From Yamagishiella unicocca (lineage: Eukaryota > Chlorophyta > Chlorophyceae > Chlamydomonadales > Volvocaceae), in NCBI GenBank assembly GCA_003116995.1, contig BDSL01000002.1, positions 434,001-498,000 on the forward strand: 64,000 nt of DNA, written 5' to 3'. Positions 1 to 18,900 of this stretch are shown here, in pieces (positions within the stretch are counted from its first letter, which is position 1; each line of letters starts with the position of its first letter). Under the pieces are notes generated by a model. That model saw only the letters and a list, made by a program, of their open reading frames with translations, had not been told where the DNA came from and did not search any database. The translations under genes were made by a program, and so were the position numbers.

Positions 1-268
1 GGAAATGCAACAGGAAGAGTGATGCAACAGGAGTGCAACAGGAAGAGTAATCGACACGTCCCGGCTCAAGGGGTCCAGCGAAGAGGCGCTGGGCGGCACG
101 TGGCTGTGGGTTGCAAGGAAAACCCGTGTAGGAAAGAGACCGTATAGGAAAGAGAAAACCGAGGCTGTGGGAGGGGGACCCTAGGGCTCCCAAGTTGTCA
201 ACACCGTCCAATTTTCTCCCCACCAAACGCACACACACGCACACGCACACACATGCGCATACACCCAC
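1..268 (-). other. Part of the next LeuRS intron
   Basis: Minus-strand donor GTGGGTG begins at 268 and no LeuRS exon follows before the window edge. The first ~50 bases repeat a short GCAACAGGAAGAGT-like unit about three times. A (CA)n tract lies at about 229-256. A fragment near 120-160 resembles the 'ACCCGTG' intron family. Confidence 0.6.
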
Positions 269-7787
<7,519 letters not shown>

Positions 7788-8150
7788 CTTTGCGATGCGC
7801 CCGGTCGGCGAGTGCAAGCGTGTGGACGATGTAGACAGAGACGAATACTAGTGGCACAAACACAATTTCCGTGCCAACCCAAATGCCACTACTAATACTA
7901 CTACTTTAGACAATTGAATACGGCACCTATAGTGTTCTCCACGAAAGCTGCATGGGGGCTGCTTTTTTGGCGGGGAGCAATGGTCACCATGAGGATGCCC
8001 CCTCGCTATCGCAACTTGCGAACAGTATACGTCTAACATAATCAATTTCTTAGGCACGCAATCCCGCTTTCTTACCGTGCCCCACCGCACTTACGGGCAA
8101 TGTAAATAGATTCTGTAACTCTGCACCACACGTCGTGCCGTCCTGTCGCC
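7788..8150. promoter_or_regulatory. Divergent intergenic region LeuRS/SBNO
   Basis: 363 bp between the two start codons; it must hold both 5'UTRs and promoter elements. Composition is clearly less GC-rich than the flanks, for example around 7850-7930 and 8030-8050. I see no unambiguous TATA box or other named element. Confidence 0.5.
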
Positions 8151-11100
8151 ATGGCTGCGCAGGTTGATGTCGGCGATGAGGGCTTGACCGAAAGCGCCAC
8201 GAAACAGGTGACCTGCGGTCTTGGGCGGGACGATGAGTGTTGCACAACTGAACACCCAACCGCGAGCCGCGACGCGTTTCCCTGTTCTGCAAACCCAACG
8301 AAACCTCGGTGCCCATACACTTCTACCAACGAGTCGTTTCGGGGTCCTTGGCGGGCAGCATCTGCTCGCCGGCCGTGCCCGCGTTTTGCGCCTCCCATGC
8401 CCGCGCAGCCGCCAAGCCCGCCCACCCAAATCAATTCCTCCGCGCTCACCCTTCCCACCATACGACCTCCTTCATCGCTTCCGCCTCCCTGTCCTCCCCC
8501 TCCTCCTCCTCCTCCTCCTCCTCCTCCCCCGAACAGGTGTTCAGCTCCTACGTATGCCGTACAATTACGGACCGGGGCCTCCCGCACCCCGCCGACGTCG
8601 CAGAGGCTTCCTCCCTCGCGTAAGGCCCCTCCGGCCTGACCCAGATTGTAGCACTCCTAGGCCCCCTGACCAGCGCGCCGCGCCACTCCCCGTCATCGCG
8701 CCACTCCCCAGGCACCACTCCCGCACGGCCCCCCGCTGCGCGATCGAGCGGGCCGCCCCGCTGTCCTGTAACCTCACGCACCACCCGCGCGTGCCGTACC
8801 CCTCTGTCCTTCGCCCGTCGCTTTTCTAGTGCTTCTTATGCTTGGTGATGTGGGTTAGGGTTTTGCCTGCTCGCTGGATCATCACTGCCGCGGTCGGCGA
8901 TCGCTCACACTGCAGGCCCCGCGCGCCGCCCTGCCGGCCATTTTCCCAACCCGTTCGCAACCACCCTCGCGCGCCCACGCCTCTTTCGCCCTCTCTGCCC
9001 CCCGCGCCCCCGGCCCCCAGCGCCGTGCCGCTGCCCCGCTCCTCCTACCCGCTGTGGGACTCGCTGCCGCCCGACCTGGTGTCCACCGGCAAGCTGTCCA
9101 AGCTGCAGCTGGAGGGGGTGCTGTACGCCTGCACCAAGCACTGCGAGATGCTGCCCAGCGGGGAGCGTGAGTGGAGCCGGAGCTAGCGGGCAGGCCGTGG
9201 GGCTGAGAGGGCAGGCCGTGGGGTTGGGGAGGAGCAGTTGTTTTCATCAGCAGAGGCTTTGCGACGAATCAGCACATGCGTTGCGCCGCGACGGGCGCAA
9301 CGGCGCGACAGCGGCAGCCCTGCTCCGCCGGCTGGCCCCCTCGTTGTGGCCTTCCCTCCTCGTGTCCGTCCTCGTGCCGTCCTAACCAGCTGACATATAT
9401 ACACACACACTGGGTGCAGGCGCCGGCTTCTTCATCGGCGATGGCGCGGGTGTGGGCAAGGGCCGCCAGATCTCGGGGGTCATCATCGATAACTTCGCCC
9501 GGGGGCGCAGGTGGGGCGGCAGGGAGGGCGGTCCGGAGGGGATGATGAGGAGGTGCGGGCTGGGCGGGGGGGGTGGGCGGCGTGTGTGGTACAACACACA
9601 CACATACACACACCGCCCGCCGCAGCAGGTGGGGCGGCAGGGGGGGTGCCGAGGGCCTTATGGACGGAGCCCTGGACACCGCCGAGTGGCGTGCGGGTGA
9701 CCCCAGTGCTGGGCCGGGCGGGTGCGGCGGACTGGCGAATGGCTGGGACAAGGTGCCGGGAGCGGTGCTGCCAGGGCAGACAGGACCAGCTGGAGGTTGG
9801 GGGGCTGCGAGGGAAAACCGTGTACCAGGTTGGGGGCAGGCAGGAGCAAGCCACTGTCCTCCTTGGCTCCACGGCCCCTCAGCGCACTTATGCAGACATG
9901 GCACCTCTGTTCCCCTCCGCAAGCTCAGCCTGAGTTTGTTTCGGCGCTGCCCACCGCCCCGGCCTCCTGCTCCCTCGTGCCCTCCCCCTCCCTGGAGCCC
10001 CCAGACGCGCCCTGTGGCTGTCCACCTCCACCGACCTGCATGCCGACTCCACCCGCGACCTGCGCGACCTGGGCTGCCACGTCACCGTCATTAACAACGT
10101 TGCGTCGCTGGACCGGGAGAGCCGGGCCCTGGGGCTGGCGCGGGAGTACCGGGAGGGGGTGCTGTTCATGTGAGCGGCCGGCGGGAGGGAGGGGGAGGAA
10201 GACCCGTGGATGCGAGGAAAAGCGTTTAGGAAACGACGTTTTGAGATGCATGCTGGAAAACTTGGGTGCGGGCGGGGGGAGGGGGAGGAAGGGGAGCAGA
10301 GGGGTGGGCGGTTGGGAGTGAAGAACAGGGAGGGGTGGACAGGACCGTGAGAGGGGTTAGGAGTTTGGGGTTTTAGGGTTCGAGGCACGGCAGGTAGCCG
10401 CTGGGGCGCTGCTGCGGGCGTCATGGACAAGGCGGCGTTAGCTTCGGCCCCCACCGAACTCCACGTGCATACAATTTACACGCAAGGGGTTACCCCGTCC
10501 AAGCCTAAAACCCTAAAACCCTAAACTCTCCCCCCCAGGACCTACTCGACGCTCATCTCCCAGGTCAAGGGCCGCAGCCGCCTGCAGCAGGTGGTGGACT
10601 GGCTGGTGTACGGCGCGGGCACCAACGGGGGCCCCTCGGCAGCCGACGGCAGCCCCGCCGCCGCCGCCGCGCTGGCGTCCTGGGACGGCCTCATCGTGCT
10701 GGACGAGTGCCACAAGGCCAAGAACTTCGTGCCCGGGAAGGAGGGGTCGTCGACCAAGGTGCGCGAGGCAGCGAGTCCCCTCCCCCTCCTGTGGGGCCAC
10801 CACCTCGTGCCCTCCTCCCCTGACCTTGGCCCCCCTTCCCTCCGAAATTCGACCTCCTCCCCTGTCCTCCTCTCGTCCTGCCCCAGGTGGCTACCGCCGT
10901 CATCGCGCTGCAGGACCGGCTGCCCAAGGCCCGGGTGCTCTACTGCTCGGCCACGGGGGTCAGCGAGGTGAGGCAGGCGGATTGGGGCGGGACTGCCAAG
11001 AGCAAGAACTGATCCCCACGCTGCGCCGTGCGCCTGTTTGTTCGCGCGCTGACGAACCGATGAGCCCATCGTCCATGACATGAAGCCTCGCGCGCCGCCC

Positions 11101-12896
11101 TGAGTCGGTCGCATCCGTATCCCCTACCCTTAGCGCGTCCTCCCCTCCTTATAAATCCCCCACCCCATGGATTTCCCTCGGTTACCCCCCGCCCCTAACA
11201 CACGTAGGTGGGCAACATGGCCTACATGGTCCGCATGGGGCTGTGGGGGCTGGGAACCGCCTTCGACGACTTCCAATCCTTTTTGGACAGGTGGGCAGGG
11301 GGGAGGAGGAGGGGCAGGGGTAGGGGTAGGGGTAAAGTTAGGGACTCCTCCCCATTGGAAGCGGCGGAGGGAGCGGGACGCATGGAGTAAGGCTGGGCTG
11401 CGGGGCCCTCACCAGGACCTCACCCGATCCCGCACAGCCTGCCGAGTTGGGACTGTATGGCACTTGAGCATTAAACCGTCGTGCTGTGCTGTGCTGTGCC
11501 CTGCTGTGCCCTGCTGTGCCGTGCTGTGCCTGCCGGCTCGCAGCATGCGGCGCCGCGGAGTGTCGTTCATGGAGATGTTGGCCATGGAGATGAAGGCAGA
11601 GGGCAAGTACGTGGCGCGGGGTCTGAGCTTCAGGTGAGCGGGGGGGGGATGAATGGTGTTGGGGGGGGATCGGGGCGGGCCACGCAGGTGGGAAGGGCGG
11701 AAGGGGGAGGTAGCGGCTCCGAGGGGCGGCCAGGGAGCCGAAGCCAAGCTTCCAAAGAACGCCTCTCCGCGCTGTCTCCTAGCTTACCTGACCCCGCTGT
11801 TGTCTTACTTTCGACACCGGTGTTGCCTTCATCGGGATGTGATGTGATACCAACTTGGCGCACCCAGGGGCCCCATGGGGCCGCCCCAATTGTACGACAC
11901 GCAGCCCCGACTTGACCCCGCCCCAACTGAACGACACGCAGCCCCGCCTTGACCCCGCCCCAACCCACCGTGCCCCACCCCAACCCCCGCTCGACCCCCA
12001 GGGAAGCGGAGTTCACGGAGGTGGAGGCCCCCATGACCGAGCAGCAGATCCGGGTGTACGACAGCGCCGTACAGGTGCGGGCTGCAACCCACACGGCAAG
12101 CTCCGTTTCGCGCACTGCTGTCCTCCACCCGGACTGACGCCGACGCACGCACCTTAAGGACGCAAACCCCCCACCCCACCAGTAGCCGCCATCCCAGCGC
12201 TCCGAAGCCTTACCGCAGCCGACATCCCAGCGCTCCGAAACCTTACCGCCCAGCAGCCCGCCGCGCCCATCCCATTACTCGCCCTTCCCCCCGGCCCCCT
12301 CCAGGTGTGGACGAGGCTGCGGACCCAGCTGGAGGCCGCTCTGGAGGTCACTGGCGGCGGGCGGGACGTGTGGAAGCTGTTCTGGTCGGCCCAGCAGCGC
12401 TTCTTCAAGCTGCTGTGCGTCAGCCTCAAGGTGCTCCAGGGAGGGCAGGGGCCCCGGGGCAGCACGCAGGACGGGGGAGGGCGAGGCTGCGGGGCTATGA
12501 GGCCTGTGGCGCTGTTTCTGGTTCTACCAGGCGTGGTCTGCTGCCTACGATCGAGGGGACAGGAATTCCAGCGATGTGCGGGTTGGGAGGCAGCGGGCGA
12601 TGAATTGGCCGCGAGGGTCGTGCCGTAACACTTGTGTCCTTCAGATCTGTCAAACCTCGCGACCGACCCGCGGGTCGCCCTTGGCCAGGTGCCGACCGTG
12701 GTGGCGGAGGCTCGGGACGCCCTGGCTGCGGGCCACTGCGTCGTCATTGGGCTGCAGTCCACTGGCGAGGCGGCGGCGGACGCGGTGGGGCTGGAGCCGG
12801 GTCCGGCCCCAGGGTTCGTGTCGCCCACCAAGGAGATGCTGTTGCGCTTCGTGGCGCAGCACTTCCCGGTGCGCAAGGCGGCGGCGGACGGGGACG

Positions 12897-12930
<34 letters not shown>

Positions 12931-15900
12931 GGCGGCGGCGGGCGGTGGCGGCGCGTATGGTGAGGACGGCGCGCAGTGAAGGCCGGGCCGGTGTGCTTTT
13001 CCTTTTTGGGAAATGGGGGCGGTGGGGGAGGGAGGGAGATGCCAGCAGCACGCGGTCCGTACGTGTTTACCCGGGTGTGCTGATCTTGGCCCCGGTCGCA
13101 GGAGTGGTTCCGGCGTACGGCCACGGGTACGGCGAGCCGGTGCTGCCGCCTCCGGGGGCTGCTGGCGGCGGCGGCGAGGGCGAGGAGCTGCCCGCTTGTG
13201 TGTCGATGCGTGAGGAGCTGCTGGCGGCCATCGACGGGCTGCAGCTTCCAGCCAACTTCCTGGACGAGATCATCGACCAGCTGGGGGGGCCCAGCCAGGT
13301 GGGAGGGGAGGGCAGGGGAAGGCCCCGAGTGTGCGTTGCTTTACCGCTAGGCGGTGAAAATCCACAAATGTGTGTGTGTGTGCAGGACTGCGTGTGTGCA
13401 GGACTGCGTGTGTGCAGGACTGCGTGCGTGCAGGAAGGGAGGGAGGGTTGTGTGGAAAAGCCGCACGGAGGGATCAGGGTACTGAGCACTGTCGGGTCAC
13501 CTCCACTGCCACTGCAACGACTGCGGTTACCTCCCTTCACCTGCGCCTCTCCCCTCCCCTGCGCCAGCTATCGTACCTATTGTCGTGCAACCGGCCTTTA
13601 TGCAACCATCCTGCTCGTCAAGTACCCGAGTAGTTTTGCAACCCCCCTGCTCTTACCCCGCACCCCGGGCACCCGCCAGGTGGCGGAAATGACTGGCCGC
13701 AAGGGCCGGGTGGTTCGGGCGCCGGCGAGCGGCAACCCGGGGGCCCGGCCGCGACTCGTGTACGAGCTGCGGGCCAAGCCCGACAGCTGCGAGATGGACT
13801 CCCTCAACAGTAAGTCCGTCGGCCTGCAGGGGAGACCGGTCTGCAGGCAGGCAGGCAGGCAGGCAGCTGGACGAGCGGCGGGGTGCAAACACAGGGCGAG
13901 GAAGGCCAGGCGAATGGGCGCAAGGTGGATGGGTTGATTGGAAGGACTCCCTCCATCCTTGCGCGTATCCGTGTCCCCCCTGGCCCCTCCCCCTGCACCC
14001 TCCCCCTGCACCCTCCCCCTGCACCCTCCCCCTGCACCCTCCCCCTTAACCCACCCCTCTGCCCCGCCTCGCCCCCCCCCCCGCCCCAGTCACCGAGAAG
14101 GACTGCTTCCTCCGCGGCACCAAGCTCGTCGCCATCATCTCCGACGCCGCCTCCACCGGCATCAGCCTGCACGCCTCCAGGGCCGCCGCCAACCAGCGCC
14201 GCCGCCGCCACCTCACCATCGAGCTGCCCTGGTCGGCCGACAAGGCCATACAGCAGCTGGGGCGCAGCCACAGGTCCAACCAGGTCACGGCGCCCATATA
14301 CAAGTGGGTACCACGGCTGGGGGACTGGGGGACTGGGAGGGGCGGGGCGGGGTACAGGCTACGTGCTTGGGTGGGGAGGCGGCGAGGGAGTGATTGCGAG
14401 CGGACGGGAGGCTTGGAGGGCAGCCGACCCGGCGTTTCACCGGCGGGTGGGGATTAGGATAAGGCCCACACCGTGTTGACGTGATCCAAAAGGTGGTTGG
14501 ATTCCCCTGTAGACGTAAGGCGCCAGCTCCGGCCGAACCCGTCTCCTGTCGGCCTTTGACCTCCCTCTCCCCCTGCCCTGCCCTACTTCCCACCTCGAGT
14601 AACCGGGCCTTTTTGCAACCCCCCTGCCCTGCTCACCTGCCCTGTCCGCCCCCCCGCCCTGTCCGCCCCCCCCCCCGCTGCAGGCTGATCTCCACCCGCA
14701 TTGGCGGCGAGAAGCGCTTCGCCGCCGCTGTGGCCCGGCGGCTGCAGTCCCTGGGCGCCCTCACGCGGGGCGACAGGCGGGCGGCCAGCGGGGTGGACTT
14801 GAGCGAACAGAACTTCGACAGCCCCATCGGGAGAAAGTGGGTGCGCGGAGGGAGGGGTAGGGGGCCCTCGTGGCGTTCTGTCGTGGGGGGGTAGGGGGCC
14901 CTCTGTCGTGGGGGGGTAGGGGGCCCTCGTGGCATTCTGTCGTGGGGGGGTAGGGGGCCCTCGTGGCGTTCTGTCGTGGGGGGGTAGGGGGCCCTCGTGG
15001 CATTCTGTCGTGGGGGGGTAGGGGGCCCTCGTGGCGTTCTGTCGTGGGGGGGTAGGGGGCCCTCGTGGCGTTCTGTCGTGGGGGGTAGGGGGCCCTCGTG
15101 GCGTTCTGTGGGGGGAGCGTATGCGAGGAAAACCCGTGTGGGGGAGGGCGGCCGTATCGGTGCACTCCCTCAGAGACCCGCCAGCGGGCCCGGCTCCATC
15201 CGTCCCTCTGATACTACGGGCTGTCGTGCCGACGTCATGTGCCAGCAATCCCCCAACATCTCCCCCCCTCGCCCCTTCAGGAGCCTGCGGCGGATGTACG
15301 ACCACATCATGCTGTCCAACCCGGTGCTGCCGCAGGGGGTGGCGCTGGCGGATGTGTTTCGCGAGCACCCCGCACTGGCCGGGGTGCGAGGGGCGCGGGG
15401 GATGGGGGGGGGGCAGCGTAGGAAAAGGCGCGAGGTGAAGTAGCTGATAGGCTAGCAGACGACGAGTGTGGAGCGTCTGTTTCAGCTTCTTGTCTCGGGT
15501 CACAGTGGGGGCCGGGGCCGGGGGCGCTCCTGGTCCGCCAGCGGGGGGATTTGTAAAAACCGCCAGCCGGATGGGGGACGGTGCAGCGGAGCGAGGCAGC
15601 TGTAGCGGCGTCATGGCGCAGTCTCGACCTGCACTGCATTCCCGCTGCACTGCGCTGCACAACCTTTTTCCCTTGGCTCTTAATGTTTCTCTTTGTGTCG
15701 GCCTACCTGTTTCCGCTGAACCCCTGCTTTTAATGTTTCTCTTTGTGTCGGCCTACCTGTTTCCGCTGAACCCCTGCACTGTACTGCACTGCACTGCACC
15801 CGCGCTCAACGTCCCGGCGGCAGCGGGTGTCGGCGACCCGGACCCGGCCCCGAGAACCCCAACCCCAACCCCCCGACCTGCCGCTCCCGGCTTCCGCCAG

Positions 15901-18900
15901 GCCATCACACCAGCCGGGCTCCCTGGAGCCCGTACGGCAGCCCGGCAGCCTCCAGCTGCCTCCAGCTCCGCTGCGCTGTTCGACTTCGACGACCCCGCCG
16001 TGGTGTCTCTCCACGTGGCGGCGCTGCACGAGGCCTGCCGCCGCTCCTGCGAAGTGATGGGGGTGGAGCTGCCCGCGCAGAAGCGGGGGGAGGCGGCGGA
16101 GGACTCAGCGGCGGCAGCCGGCAAGGACGCGGGTGGGCCCGGGGAGGGGCGGGGGGATGTTTAAAAACCGTTGTACGCAACGGGACAGGATAGTTGGCGC
16201 ATGGTCGTCGGACACCAATTTTGTGGGCGCATGCTGGAGCATTTTGTGGGCGGCAGGGGGCAGGGGGAGGGGCAGGGGGAGGGGCAGGGTTAGAGGTGTG
16301 TCTTGAGCCTGAAGCCCGACCTGAGCCCTGATGTCAAACCCAGCCTACATCAACCCTACCCGCGGGCGCAGGTGACGGCAAGGGTGGCGGTGACGTTCGT
16401 CGCTTCCTGAACCGCCTGCTGGGCCTGCGGGTGGAGGCGCAGGGCCTGCTGTTCGCCTACTACGCGGCGGTGCTGGGGGCGGAGATTCAGAAGGCGCGGG
16501 CGGAGGGCAAGTACTCGGAGGGGCTGGCGGACGTGGGAGGAACACGCATCAGGTTGCAGGTGCGGGGGAGGCGCCGGGTGGGGTCTCGACGAAGACCCGT
16601 GGATGCGAGAAAAAACCGTTTGGAAAAGACGTTTTGAGATGCATGCTGGGGTGGGGTGTGGTGTGATGAAGCGAAGTGCTGGAAGCGCGCAAGTTGTGTA
16701 TGTGTGGGTGGGGGCGGGGGCGGTCGGGGGAGTCACTGACTGCGTCATCGCGGGCTGTCTGCAACGGGCTGGCCCTTCCCTCGCCCCCACAAACACACCC
16801 GCTGGCCAGATGGGTCCGCACTGCTTGCGGCGGCGCTGCCAGAATGTCCCGCAGAAACCCTCTCCCCTGCCCCCTGATGTCGTACGCGACTCCGTACCTT
16901 CCTCCCCCAGTCCCGTACGGCTCTGTGGGTGGACCCGCTGAGCAAGCTGACCACCACCAACACCGCCTTCAGCGTCGACCGCGGTCTCAGCTGGGAGGTG
17001 GGCCGCGGAGGGGGTGGGGTGGGAGGGAGCTGGGGGGGAGGGAGCAAGCGGGTTCGGCGGGCGGTGTGAAGGGTGGACGGCTGTGGGAGGGCCGTGTAGG
17101 CTGAGTGGGGAGGTTAGGGGAGGGGTTTGGCATACAAACCGTTTACGTGACTGGGATTTTATAGTTGGCGCATGGTCATCGGACACCGATTCTGTGGGCG
17201 CATGCCGGAGCATTGGAACTGACTACCGGCACACCTGTGGAGGCGGCCTGTCGGGGCTGTGTAAAGGAAAAGGAAAAGAAAACGAAGAAGCGAAAGTGCG
17301 GTGACGTGGAACGTGTAAGACGGAGAAACGGGTGGGCGGAATGGGGTGCGGCGAGGCGAGTGGCGGGAGGGGGTGGACGAAATCTGTATTTCGACAAAGG
17401 AAGACAAGCGCTACCAGTTGGCAAGCTTGCTGGCGAGTGGTCACCCCCTGGCTGCCACCAGCAACTGCCCAACCAGGCGCCCAACCGCCCAACCGCCCAA
17501 TCGCCCAACCTAACCAACGTAAAACTCCTCACCCCTCCCTGCCTCTGCCTGCACCCCCGCCCCCAGTCCGCCAAGCGGCGCCTGGACCGCGAGCGGCTGC
17601 CGGGCGACTCCAGCGGCTTCCGCCTGAGCCGCCGGCCCCTGGGCGCCACCCACCTGGTGCTGCTGGCGCTGCAGAAGCCGGGGGCCAGGAACCTCTTCAG
17701 CATCGCCCGACCCAACACAGGTGCGGAGAGGCTTAGGGTTTAGGGCTTAGGGTTACAAGGCTTAGGGTTTTAGGGTTTAGGGTTTATTCCGTCAACAGGG
17801 CGCTCCCGGCAGGGGGTCTCAGCCACGGCCACCCTACCCACCCTCCCCGTCCCAGTGTCCAAAACCGTTTCCGACTGGGTGTTAACTAACCCTATGCAAC
17901 GACCCAACGGGTTTCCTCTCGACTCCTCCCCGCCGCTCCACCCTTCCCACCGCCCCTCCCTCCCCCTTACCCCCCCTACTCCGCGGATTCTCCTATCAAA
18001 CCCCCCCACTCCCCCCCCCCTCGAACCCACTCCCCCCCCCAGGCGCCGCCTACTTCGACATGGACCGCAACGACCTGGAGGCCAAGTACCAGCCTCCGCC
18101 GCCCCCCGGCTCCCCGGCGGAGGCCCAGCTGGAGGCGGTGTGGCGGGCGGCGTACGACGCGGCGCTGACCCTGTGCAGCCACGGACCGGGGTGCAGGCAG
18201 GGGGCGGAGTGCGGGGTGAGGCGCGGAGGGGGGAGGGGAGGGGAGGGGGGAGAGGAAGCCCGTGGGTCCGCACTTGCAAGAGATGAGTGAAGGGACTGGA
18301 GAAAGGTTGGGAGACTCGCTTGGAGTTGCACGCTGGTGAACTTTGTTGGGGTAGGGAAGGGCGGGGTGAGGAGGCCGACCGAGTACATGTCTGAAAAAAA
18401 ACACGGATGCAAACCCCCATGTCGCGCTACCTCCCGTCGATTGGGGTGTGGCGCCGATGGACCCGACAGCCGCGAGCTGGCTTGCTGGCTGTCTGACTCC
18501 CCTGCCCTCCCCCCCTCCCCCCTCAACGGTTTTTTCTCGCATCCACGGGTCTTCCTCGAAACCCTCCCCCCTCGACCAGGTGGGTCGCCGCATCACCACC
18601 ATCAACGTCCTCAGCGGCAGTGTGGTCCGAGTGTGGGGCGTCCTGGAGGCGGTGCTGGCGCGCAGGGAGTTGGAGCTGCCCAAGATGGAGCGCACCTTGC
18701 GAGTGGTGGGCGGGGCGGGTGGGGTTGGGGTGGGGGTCCAGGGAGGGACGCAGGGAGAGGGCGCAAATGGGGAGGGGGGCAGCAGCGTCCGAGCGCCTCC
18801 CTCGAGCGGTATGTCGGGCTTAGGTTAGATACGAGGGGAACTTCTCAATAAACGCCACGAAATCAAACCCCTCGCGGCCTCCAACTCCCCCTCCCGCGGG

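Noticed and set aside
10357..10527. True chromosome end or telomere
   Set aside because: Repeats are short, degenerate, in both orientations and inside introns of a continuous gene.
12576..13937. 453-codon plus frame
   Set aside because: Runs through SBNO exons 12-14 and their introns in a different frame from the conserved protein; only pieces of introns stay open by GC-richness.
14855..15112. CRISPR-like array
   Set aside because: The 34-bp units are directly tandem with no unique spacers and lie in a eukaryotic intron.
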